Assembly (NCBI GenBank): GCA_934754775.1
Contig: CAKVIM010000007.1
Location: 34,000 to 97,999 of the forward strand
Direction of reading: 5' to 3'
From: an uncultured Candidatus Melainabacteria bacterium
Lineage (GTDB): Bacteria; Cyanobacteriota; Vampirovibrionia; Gastranaerophilales; Gastranaerophilaceae
DNA length: 64,000 nucleotides
Shown here: in pieces, positions 50,948 through 57,896 of the stretch
How the letters are laid out: the number at the start of each line of letters is the position of its first letter
Position numbering within the stretch: position 1 is the first letter of the stretch
Translations under genes and position numbers: made by a program
Notes under the pieces: model-generated
Told to the model about the DNA's origin: nothing
Databases searched by the model: none
What the model saw: only the letters and a program-made list of their open reading frames with translations

Positions 50948-52168
50948 TTAAACCAATTTAGCGAATTTTCTCTTACCGGCCTGCAAAACAACGTCCATCT
51001 GAGGCTTAACAACAAATCCCATATCAGAAATCTTTTCGCCATCAATCTTAACTCCGCCGCCTTGAATAAGACGCTTAGCTTCGCCTTTTGATTGAACAAA
51101 AGATAATTCAACCAACAAATCCAAAATACTTTTTTCAGCATCGATTTTAACACTTTGGATATCATCAGGAATACCTTTATTTGATACCACATTAATGAAA
51201 TCTTCTTGAGCTTTATCAGCACCTTCTTTTCCGTGATATTCTTCCGTAATCATATGTGCTAATGCCATTTTGATATCACGTGGATTGATTGAATTAGAAG
51301 CAATTTCTTCATCCATGTTAACCAATTCTGATTGCGGAACATCTGTTAATAATGAGTAATAACGAGTTATCAAAGTATCAGGAATGCTCATTAATTTGCC
51401 GAACATATCTTTTGCACTGTCCGTAAGTGATATGCAGTGTTCCGGATAAGTTTTTGACATCTTAACAACTCCGTCAGTTCCTTCAAGAAGTGGTAACATC
51501 ATAACAAGCTGAGGATATTTTTTGCCATAAGCAGCTTGGATATCACGACCTAAAAGCGTGTTAAACCTTTGGTCAGTACCGCCCAATTCAATATCAGCAT
51601 CAATCGCAACAGAGTCATAAGCTTGCATTAGAGGATAGAAAAATTCGTGAATAGCTATTGGCTTACCTTCTGCATATCTTTTTGCAAAATCATCTCTTGT
51701 CATCATTTGAGCAACAGTAACTTTACCCGCAAGTTGTAACAACTCAGTAAAAGTAAGCTTGTGAAGCCAATCCGCATTGTTTACAACCTCTGCTTGTGAA
51801 ATATCAATAACTTTAGACATTTGAGCAAAATAAGTCTTAGCATTCTCTTCAACCTGTTCTTTTGTTAAAGCAGGTCTTGTTTCTGATTTACCTGAAGGAT
51901 CGCCAATCATAGCAGTTGCACCACCAACAAGAAGCACAATCTTATGTCCAAGTTTTTGAAACTCTTTAAGCTTTCTCATAACAACTGTGTGTCCTAGATG
52001 TAAATCAGGTCTTGTAGGATCCATACCTAATTTTATTCTAAGCGGAGTGTTTGTATCAGCTGCGTGTTGTAATTTAACCGCTAACTCTTCAATCCCGCCC
52101 GGAAGCACTTCTGCATTTCTTGTCAATTGCATCGCTTGATCAATGAATTCTTGTCTAATGTCTACCAT
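50948..52168 (-). CDS. tyrS: Tyrosyl-tRNA synthetase
   Basis: Class I aminoacyl-tRNA synthetase charging tRNA-Tyr. 406 aa from the ATG at 52168 (MVDIRQEFIDQAMQL), with AGAGGA 7 nt upstream; the extended frame to 52306 lacks support. HIGH-like motif LHLGHTVVMRK (~53-63), KMSKS-like VVKMSKTYPEH (~237-247), GDPSGKSETRP, and a C-terminal S4 RNA-binding domain (SILDLLVELSFVQSKGEAKR). Type resembles TyrZ by length and lacking the long anticodon arm insertion. Confidence 0.96.
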   Translation of the reverse strand: MVDIRQEFIDQAMQLTRNAEVLPGGIEELAVKLQHAADTNTPLRIKLGMDPTRPDLHLGHTVVMRKLKEFQKLGHKIVLLVGGATAMIGDPSGKSETRPALTKEQVEENAKTYFAQMSKVIDISQAEVVNNADWLHKLTFTELLQLAGKVTVAQMMTRDDFAKRYAEGKPIAIHEFFYPLMQAYDSVAIDADIELGGTDQRFNTLLGRDIQAAYGKKYPQLVMMLPLLEGTDGVVKMSKTYPEHCISLTDSAKDMFGKLMSIPDTLITRYYSLLTDVPQSELVNMDEEIASNSINPRDIKMALAHMITEEYHGKEGADKAQEDFINVVSNKGIPDDIQSVKIDAEKSILDLLVELSFVQSKGEAKRLIQGGGVKIDGEKISDMGFVVKPQMDVVLQAGKRKFAKLV

Positions 52169-52247
52169 CTTTATCCTCTTTCTTTTGTTCCTATACATTA
52201 TAGAATACCAGAAATAAAGATATGGGTAAAGTGCGGGGTTTTTAATA

Positions 52248-52279
52248 GGTGGGAACCGCTTCCGCTTTTCCCACCCTAC
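52248..52279 (-). repeat. GTAG-headed REP-like palindrome
   Basis: GGTGGGAACCGCTTCCGCTT then TTCCCACCCTAC; differs from the 50834 copy at one loop base. Confidence 0.7.
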
Positions 52280-52325
52280 GTACTGTTCGAGATAATTTTG
52301 AAACAAATGAAAATAGTTATTAAAA

Positions 52326-52366
52326 GGCTGGATTTCTCGGTGCTAATCGCACCTCAAAATGACGCC
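52326..52366. repeat. GTCATTTTGAGG-type intergenic palindromic unit
   Basis: Minus strand reads GTCATTTTGAGGTGCGATTA then GCACCGAGAAATCC, resembling the widespread GTCATTNNGAGG class of dispersed palindromic units with a GGTGC/GCACC stem. Confidence 0.55.
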
Positions 52367-52375
52367 ACACTAGTT

Positions 52376-52409
52376 GTAGGTCGTGTTCAACATTTTCATT
52401 GAACACGAC
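52376..52409 (+). repeat. GTAG-headed REP-like palindrome
   Basis: GTAG then GTCGTGTTCAA ... TTGAACACGAC (11-bp stem). Confidence 0.65.
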
Positions 52410-52424
52410 AAATATATAAAGCAT

Positions 52425-52457
52425 AAAAAAGGTGCGTTCTTCGAACGCACCTTTTTT
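52425..52457 (-). terminator. Terminator after adhE
   Basis: AAAAAAGGTGCGTTC / GAACGCACCTTTTTT stem with a 3-nt loop, 22 bp after the adhE stop. Confidence 0.9.
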
Positions 52458-52479
52458 ATTGTTATCGTTTAACTATTAA

Positions 52480-55137
52480 TTAAACATTACCATAGTAAGC
52501 ATCGATGTAGATTTGTTTGATATCAGACATCAATGGGTAAGCAGGGTTAGCACCTGTACATTGGTCATCGAATGCCAATTCAACAAGTTCATCCAAGTTA
52601 TCCATGAATGTTTTTTCATCTACGCCGAAGTCTTTAATTGACTTAGGAAGTTCAATTTTGTCCATCAATTCATCAACTGCCTTGATTAACAATTCAACCT
52701 TTTCATCATCATTCTTACCGCCCAAACCTAATTCGTCAGCGATTTGACCATATTTAGCCTTAGCGTTAGGGAATTTGTATTGAGGGAAGATTGCTTGTTT
52801 GTGCGGAGCGTCTGCAGCATTGTATTTGATGATTTGTCTGAATAACAATGCGTTAGCTACACCGTGTGGAACGTGGTACATAGCACCAAGTTTGTGAGCC
52901 ATAGAGTGGCACAATCCTAAGAATGAGTTAGCAAATGCCATACCTGCGATAGTTGCAGCGTAGTGCATTTTTTCTCTAGCGATAGGATCGTTAGCACCTT
53001 CCTTGTAAGAACGTTCTAAGTATCTGAATACTAACTTAGATGCTTCTAAAGCATTTGAGTTAGTGAAGTTAGTCGCCATACAAGATACGTAAGCTTCAAA
53101 TGCGTGAACTAATGCGTCGATACCAGAAGCAGCTGTTAAGCCTTTTGGCATACCATCAACGAAGTTAGGGTCAACGATTGCCATGTTTGGAGTCAAAGCG
53201 TAATCAGCAATAGCGTATTTTACGTGAGTTTCGTCATCAGTAATGATAGCGAATGGAGTAACTTCAGAACCTGTACCAGAAGTTGTAGGAATAGCAACCA
53301 TAGTAGCCTTCTTACCTAATTCAGGAATTCTGCAAATTCTCTTTCTGATATCCATAAATCTCATAGCGATATCTTCGAAGTTTGTATCAGGTTGTTCATA
53401 CAATAACCACATAATCTTAGCTGCGTCCATTGGAGAACCACCACCTAATGAAATAATTACATCAGGTTCGAATGGTTTCATAATAGCCATAGCTTGGTCA
53501 ATTGTTGACAATGTTGGATCCGGTTTAACATCGAAGAATACTTCGTGTTCAATACCAATTTCGTCAAGAACGTTAGTAATTGCATTAACAGCACCTGAGT
53601 TGAATAAGAATCTATCAGTTACGATAAATGCACGTTTTTTACCTTCTAATTCACGAAGAGCTAAGTCTGTAGCACCTCTCTTGAAGTAAACTTTAGAAGG
53701 AACTTTAAACCATAGCATATTTTCTCTCCTTTCAGCAACAGTTTTGTAGTTCAATAAGTTTTCAACACCTACGTTACCTGAAACAGCGTTGCCGCCCCAA
53801 GAACCGCAACCAAGTGTCAATGATGGTTCAAGTCTGAAGTTGAACAAATCACCGATACCACCTTGAGATGATGGAGAGTTGATTAGAACTCTGCAAGTTG
53901 GCATTTTTTCGCCAAACATGTTGATTCTATCTTTTTTACGTTCGTCTGTGTAAAGAACTGAAGTGTGACCTGCACCACCTTTGCTTACCAAGTGGTAAGC
54001 TTTTTCTGCAGCATCTTCAAAGTCGCTTGCTCTATATAATGTAAGAACTGGTGACAATTTTTCTCTTGAGAATGGGTCGTTCCAATCAACCTCTGGTCTT
54101 TCAACCAACAAGATTTTTGCATCTTCAGGAACTTCGTTACCGAAACCTGCTAATTCTGCAATTCTGTGTGGTTTTTGACCAACTACGTCAGGGTGAGCAG
54201 TTCCTCTGTTTGGATCGATAAGAGGAAGGTCGATTAATTTTTGTTTTTGTTCTTCATTTACAAGGTAAGCACCTCTGTAGATGAATTCTTTTTTTACTTC
54301 TTCATATACGCTGTCAACAACAACAACTGATTGTTCAGAAGCACAAATCATACCATTGTCGAAAGATTTTGACATAAGAATGTATGAAACAGCCATTTTA
54401 ATATCAGCAGTTTCATCAATAACAGCCGGTGTATTACCAGGGCCAACACCTAATGCAGGGTTACCTGATGAATAAGCAGCCTTAACCATGCCAGGACCAC
54501 CTGTAGCTAAGATACAATCAATATTAGGGTGTTTCATCAATGCACTTGAAAGTTCAATTGAAGGAACATCAATCCAACCGATAATATCTTCCGGAGCACC
54601 AGCCTTAACTGCAGCGTCTAAAACGATTTTAGCAGCTGCGATAGTTGATTTTTTAGCTCTAGGGTGTGGTGAGAAGATAATACCGTTTCTAGTCTTTAAT
54701 GAAATTAAAGATTTGAAAATAGCAGTTGAAGTTGGGTTTGTTGTAGGAACAATACCTGCTAAAACACCAAGAGGTTCTGCAACGATTTTGATACCGTTAA
54801 CTTTATCTTCTTTAATAATACCGCAAGTTTTTGCGTGTTTATGTTTGTTGTAAATATATTCAGAAGCAAAGTGGTTTTTAATAATTTTGTCTTCTAATAC
54901 GCCCATTCCAGTTTCTTCGATTGCCATTCTAGCAAGAGGAATACGAGCTTTGTCAGCAGCTGTAGCAGCAGCTTTGAAAATTGCGTCAACTTTTTCTTGA
55001 GAGAAAGTTGCGAAAATTCTCTGTGCCTTGTGAACTCTTGAAATCAAGCCTTCTAACTGATCAAGTGTTTCAACAACATTTGATGCTTCAAGACTCTTCT
55101 CCAAGGATTCAACGTTCTTTTTAGTCTTAGTTGTCAT
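52480..55137 (-). CDS. adhE: Bifunctional acetaldehyde/alcohol dehydrogenase AdhE
   Basis: Converts acetyl-CoA to acetaldehyde and then ethanol, regenerating NAD+ in fermentation. 885 aa from the ATG at 55137 ([28 protein letters not shown] 7 nt upstream). N-terminal aldehyde dehydrogenase half (~1-440) with catalytic Cys in [13 protein letters not shown] (~260-272) and [17 protein letters not shown]-terminal iron-dependent alcohol dehydrogenase half (~455-885) with [31 protein letters not shown] and metal-binding [28 protein letters not shown]. Single long transcript with its own terminator. AdhE indicates anaerobic ethanol production. Confidence 0.97.
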   Translation of the reverse strand: MTTKTKKNVESLEKSLEASNVVETLDQLEGLISRVHKAQRIFATFSQEKVDAIFKAAATAADKARIPLARMAIEETGMGVLEDKIIKNHFASEYIYNKHKHAKTCGIIKEDKVNGIKIVAEPLGVLAGIVPTTNPTSTAIFKSLISLKTRNGIIFSPHPRAKKSTIAAAKIVLDAAVKAGAPEDIIGWIDVPSIELSSALMKHPNIDCILATGGPGMVKAAYSSGNPALGVGPGNTPAVIDETADIKMAVSYILMSKSFDNGMICASEQSVVVVDSVYEEVKKEFIYRGAYLVNEEQKQKLIDLPLIDPNRGTAHPDVVGQKPHRIAELAGFGNEVPEDAKILLVERPEVDWNDPFSREKLSPVLTLYRASDFEDAAEKAYHLVSKGGAGHTSVLYTDERKKDRINMFGEKMPTCRVLINSPSSQGGIGDLFNFRLEPSLTLGCGSWGGNAVSGNVGVENLLNYKTVAERRENMLWFKVPSKVYFKRGATDLALRELEGKKRAFIVTDRFLFNSGAVNAITNVLDEIGIEHEVFFDVKPDPTLSTIDQAMAIMKPFEPDVIISLGGGSPMDAAKIMWLLYEQPDTNFEDIAMRFMDIRKRICRIPELGKKATMVAIPTTSGTGSEVTPFAIITDDETHVKYAIADYALTPNMAIVDPNFVDGMPKGLTAASGIDALVHAFEAYVSCMATNFTNSNALEASKLVFRYLERSYKEGANDPIAREKMHYAATIAGMAFANSFLGLCHSMAHKLGAMYHVPHGVANALLFRQIIKYNAADAPHKQAIFPQYKFPNAKAKYGQIADELGLGGKNDDEKVELLIKAVDELMDKIELPKSIKDFGVDEKTFMDNLDELVELAFDDQCTGANPAYPLMSDIKQIYIDAYYGNV

Positions 55138-55274
55138 TTTGAATCTCCTTTTTTTAGTACGGCTATAACAATATTGCAACACAAATTAAAATTAATGTCA
55201 ACGCAAGGCAACAAACGGCTTTGAGGATATAAAATATATACTAAAAGCCAAAAACCGCACGCTAAAAAGAATGT

Positions 55275-55299
55275 AGCGAGTGTAAGTTATACACTCGCT
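55275..55299 (-). terminator. Possible terminator of the 416-aa gene
   Basis: AGCGAGTGTA / TACACTCGCT stem; on the minus strand a T-rich ATTCTTTTT follows. Moderate quality. Confidence 0.5.
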
Positions 55300-55335
55300 A
55301 AAAAAGCTTTATAAATTCTTTATATGGATTAAAAA

Positions 55336-56586
55336 TTAAATACCGAATGCCGCCTTAAATTTTTGTGGATCAAATTCAAATTTGTTAGAACTGTTATCTT
55401 GAGTTGAAGATGTTTTTTCTGTTTTATCAGCGTTTTCCAATTCGTTGTTTAATTGATAATCAGCGATTAAAGTTTTAAATTCTTCATTTACATTAGCAAC
55501 TTCTACAGAACCTACTGCAGTTATAAGTGATTCAGAATTAGATTGGTATGCACCGACAAGAGAAATAACGCCATCTGCAACGCTACCTACAGAGTTTGTA
55601 AAGTTTGCAATATTTTGGATATCAGCCCCCATTTTGCCTAAAGAAGTTGTCAAAGAAGCTAGAGTTTTAGTAGAGCCTGCAATTCTTGTACCTCCGGCTG
55701 CGATTTGGTCAGCACCGATTTTTAACAATTTAGCACCTGCTCCGGCACCAAACCCTGTAATTGTACCTACAGTTCCCATTGATTCTGCAGTTGTACCAAC
55801 AGCAATATTAGTAGCACCGTCAGCAGCTGCTACAGTATTAGTTACAGTTTGAGCAGCACCTTGTTGAATGTATTTTTGAAGAGTTTCAACACCGTTTGAA
55901 ATAACACTTGCTGATTGTTCAATAAAGCCAGCAATATTATTTGTAGCTTCTTCTACTGTTGTATTTTGTTCTTGAATTGCTTCTTGAATACTAGATACAT
56001 TTGCAACCAATTCGTCAATAGCACCAGCAGCTGTTTGAAGATTAGCCAATGCAGCCTTCTTTGTTTCAGCATTTGCAGAGTCATCATTTAAGATTTGCTT
56101 ATTTTGCTCAATAATTGCAATTTGCTCATCAAGTTTTTGCTGAACTTCTGCAAGTTGACCTTTGTCACCACCCAATTCTTCAAGCTTAGAAATTGCATCT
56201 GAAACTGTTTCTCTACCGTCAGAGATTTGTGCTATCAAATCATTTACTTGTTCTTCTGTAGATTTAGTAGTATTTTCAGCGTCATTTGATAATTCTGTAG
56301 CTTTATCATCGTTAGCTTTTACATCTGTTGTTGCTTGAGCATTTTCATTAGCTCCAATACTAGAAAACGTAGACAATAAATTTTTAACGATTTTCACAAT
56401 AGATTTTGCTTTTTGAGAGTCATTACCTTCTATTGCAGTTTGACCATTTTGAACCAACCCCCAAACGCTGTTTACATAGTTATTAGAAGAAGTAGTGCCA
56501 TTTGAGCTACCCAAACCTTCTAATGATGAAAGTTGGCTTTTTGCACTGTTCAATATTGATTGTAAATCTATACTGTTGTTGCTCAT
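55336..56586 (-). CDS. 416-aa coiled-coil protein without Cys, function unknown (putative regulon member D)
   Basis: Rich in Ser, Thr, Asn, Ala, Gln and Glu with no Cys and only one Trp. Residues 1-110 polar (MSNNSIDLQSILNSAKSQLS); coiled-coil ~115-250 (LAEVQQKLDEQIAIIEQNKQ); a Gly/Ala-rich moderately hydrophobic stretch ~270-345 (NIAVGTTAESMGTVGTITGF); then a polar tail ending FDPQKFKAAFGI. No signal peptide. The composition and order (polar N-terminus, coiled coil, Gly/Ala hydrophobic block) recall proteins exported by specialised secretion systems such as type III translocators, but no secretion gene is nearby. The shared promoter motif lies 23 bp upstream. SD GGAAGC is weak. Confidence 0.82.
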   Translation of the reverse strand: MSNNSIDLQSILNSAKSQLSSLEGLGSSNGTTSSNNYVNSVWGLVQNGQTAIEGNDSQKAKSIVKIVKNLLSTFSSIGANENAQATTDVKANDDKATELSNDAENTTKSTEEQVNDLIAQISDGRETVSDAISKLEELGGDKGQLAEVQQKLDEQIAIIEQNKQILNDDSANAETKKAALANLQTAAGAIDELVANVSSIQEAIQEQNTTVEEATNNIAGFIEQSASVISNGVETLQKYIQQGAAQTVTNTVAAADGATNIAVGTTAESMGTVGTITGFGAGAGAKLLKIGADQIAAGGTRIAGSTKTLASLTTSLGKMGADIQNIANFTNSVGSVADGVISLVGAYQSNSESLITAVGSVEVANVNEEFKTLIADYQLNNELENADKTEKTSSTQDNSSNKFEFDPQKFKAAFGI

Positions 56587-56609
56587 CTTACTGCTTCCTA
56601 TAATACCAT

Positions 56610-56669
56610 CTTATATATATAAAGTATTTAAAAAGTAGCTAATTTCGATAGCGTCTAAAAATGTTACAA
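56610..56669 (-). promoter_or_regulatory. Shared promoter architecture, copy D
   Basis: On the minus strand TTGTAACAT (56669-56661), 32 bp spacer, AATACTTTATATATATAAG (56628-56610), 23 bp before ATG 56586. Same layout as copies A-C but ~50 kb away. Confidence 0.6.
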
Positions 56670-56790
56670 AAGTTAACAAAATTTATAGTGTTTTGTTAAA
56701 ATTGTAGCCACCGAGCTTATAGACACATCCGTAGGGATATTGTACAAAGATAATAGGCAAGAGATTTAGAAGCAAAGGAAGCGTATCTTT

Positions 56791-57021
56791 ATGGAAAATT
56801 TTACGGATAGAGAAAAAGAGGTCTTATACCTGCTATTAAAGGGGTTGAACAACAAGGAAATATCTAAAAAACTTTTCATATCTAATCATACAACCAAAGC
56901 ACATGTTGCTTCTATTTATAAAAAATTAGGGGTTACAAATAGGGTTCAGGCTGCGATTAAGAGCATGCAAATGGGAATTGAACAATATTTTGATATAGAA
57001 GAAATTATTGAAGATTTTTAG
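56791..57021 (+). CDS. Standalone LuxR/GerE-type HTH regulator
   Basis: 76-aa DNA-binding protein made of only the LuxR-type helix-turn-helix domain (MENFTDREKEVLYLLLKGLN, NNKEISKKLFISNHTTKAHV, ASIYKKLGVTNRVQAAIKSM), plus a short acidic tail. The typical E-x-V-L...G-x-x-N-K-E-I-A...S-x-x-T-V-K-x-H pattern is visible. No receiver domain, so regulation must be by expression, partner or ligand. SD GAAGCG is weak. Similar GerE-only proteins act as transcription regulators. It faces away from the shared-motif gene at 56586, and its promoter region overlaps that motif's upstream side. Confidence 0.9.
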   Translation: MENFTDREKEVLYLLLKGLNNKEISKKLFISNHTTKAHVASIYKKLGVTNRVQAAIKSMQMGIEQYFDIEEIIEDF

Positions 57022-57200
57022 GAAAACTTTTTTATTTCAAAATAGTTCTTCATTTTCTTTTCTTTATTGCGAAAAAAGAAAAGAAAACGAAGCAAAAGAA
57101 AAGAAATGACGCATTGTTTTCTACGCCCTTCGGGCGAGGTTGGAAAGGCTGTTGCGGATTTTCGGTAGGGCGACGTGAGCGTAAGCGAGCTAGCCCGTAA

Positions 57201-57266
57201 GAGCATATAACATGGAAATGCCTAGAAAAATCCGCTAGGATTTGTTGGCATTGGAATGTTATGCTC
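57201..57266. repeat. Large imperfect hairpin
   Basis: GAGCATATAACATGGAAATG and following bases (57201-57233) pair with the reverse of 57238-57266 (ending TGTTATGCTC), giving roughly 29 base pairs with a two-base bulge. It lies inside a 250-bp GC-richer element with further stems. Confidence 0.6.
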
Positions 57267-57367
57267 GCCCGAATAATCCAAGACGCAGGCAGAGCCTGCA
57301 CTTTTGCACTCGCTATCGCAGCTAAACGCTGCACGCTCGTGATGCTAAAGATGTTCAATTAGTTGTT

Positions 57368-57390
57368 GTTGGGGTGAAACCCCAACCTAC
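57368..57390 (-). repeat. GTAG-headed REP-like palindrome
   Basis: GTTGGGGT GAAA CCCCAAC then CTAC; same plan as the 50799 copy but with a compensated stem (GGGGT/ACCCC versus GGGCT/AGCCC). Confidence 0.7.
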
Positions 57391-57484
57391 TAGCTTTGGC
57401 ATAGACCTCCCTAGATAGGGAGGTCGCAGGTGTAGGCGAGCGAAAGCGAGCCGTACAGCTGCGGGTGGGTTGCAATGTTTTTGA

Positions 57485-57684
57485 TACCCTAACGGGCTGA
57501 AACCTCACCCGCATTCGTAAAGTTCGCAAAGCTCACAAACGACTGTTCCCTCTCCTGTAAGGCGAGGGTACGCAAATAGCGTTCAACCAAGTAGTACCCT
57601 CTCCATCTGGAGAGGGTAGTTTTTCAATGTGAAAGCTATGCTTGAACATTAGAAAAACGGGTGAGGGTTCAGCCCGCTAGGGTA
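57485..57684. mobile_element. 200-bp MITE-like element with ~27-bp inverted ends
   Basis: Begins TACCCTAACGGGCTGAAACC and ends as its inverse (GGTTCAGCCCGCTAGGGTA); 25 of 27 end bases match. The outer TA at both ends could be a TA target duplication, as for IS630/mariner-type MITEs. Two inner palindromes (CCCTCTCC...GGCGAGGG and CCCTCTCC...GGAGAGGG) lie within. No ORF. Confidence 0.7.
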
Positions 57685-57691
57685 AATTAGA

Positions 57692-57770
57692 TTAAACCTC
57701 ACCCGCATTCGTAACGTTCGCAAAGCTCACGAACGACTGCTCCCTCTCCAACTGGAGAGGGTGAGGTTAA
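57692..57770. mobile_element. Short derivative of the same MITE family
   Basis: 79 bp, TTAAACCTCACCC at the left and GGGTGAGGTTAA at the right; interior (GCATTCGTAACGTTCGC) repeats that of the neighbouring 200-bp element, so it looks like an internally deleted copy. Confidence 0.65.
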
Positions 57771-57811
57771 ACAATTTTCCATTTTCCACTTTCCATTTTC
57801 CATTTGCAACC
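57769..57811. repeat. CAATTTTCC-type repeat
   Basis: AACAATTTTCCATTTTCCAC followed by more TTTCCATTTTCCATT. Confidence 0.65.
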
Positions 57812-57896
57812 ACGCCAAACCAGTAATCCCTCGCCAAACTAAATATACATTTACCCCCCCTTTGTGGTATAATTTTTGTAAACTGGGGAGTATTTT

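Larger units (their letters stand above)
57022..57896. other. Repeat-filled intergenic block (~875 bp) between LuxR gene and polA
   Basis: No credible gene. Contents in order: a purine/pyrimidine-rich stretch (to 57110), a large imperfect hairpin element (57110-57355), a GTAG-type REP (57368-57390), a GACCTCCCTA/TAGGGAGGTC palindrome plus GCAGGTGTAGGC hairpin (57405-57463), a 200-bp MITE (57485-57684), a shorter derivative (57692-57770), CAATTTTCC repeats (57769-57811), and a TTTACCCC repeat (57849-57860). Two overlapping open frames on the minus strand (57018-57358) are translations of repeats and not listed. Confidence 0.8.

Noticed and set aside
50884-51222. 112-aa minus-strand frame overlapping the end of tyrS
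   Set aside because: Out-of-frame shadow of tyrS extending into a repeat.
57018-57358. Two overlapping minus-strand frames (62 and 102 aa) in the repeat block
   Set aside because: They translate structured repeats and a homopurine run (RFLFFFRNKEKK style), with no SD and no domain.
57405-57463. Possible tRNA-like or CRISPR-like repeats
   Set aside because: The palindromes do not fold as a cloverleaf, and there are no regularly spaced identical repeats with unique spacers.
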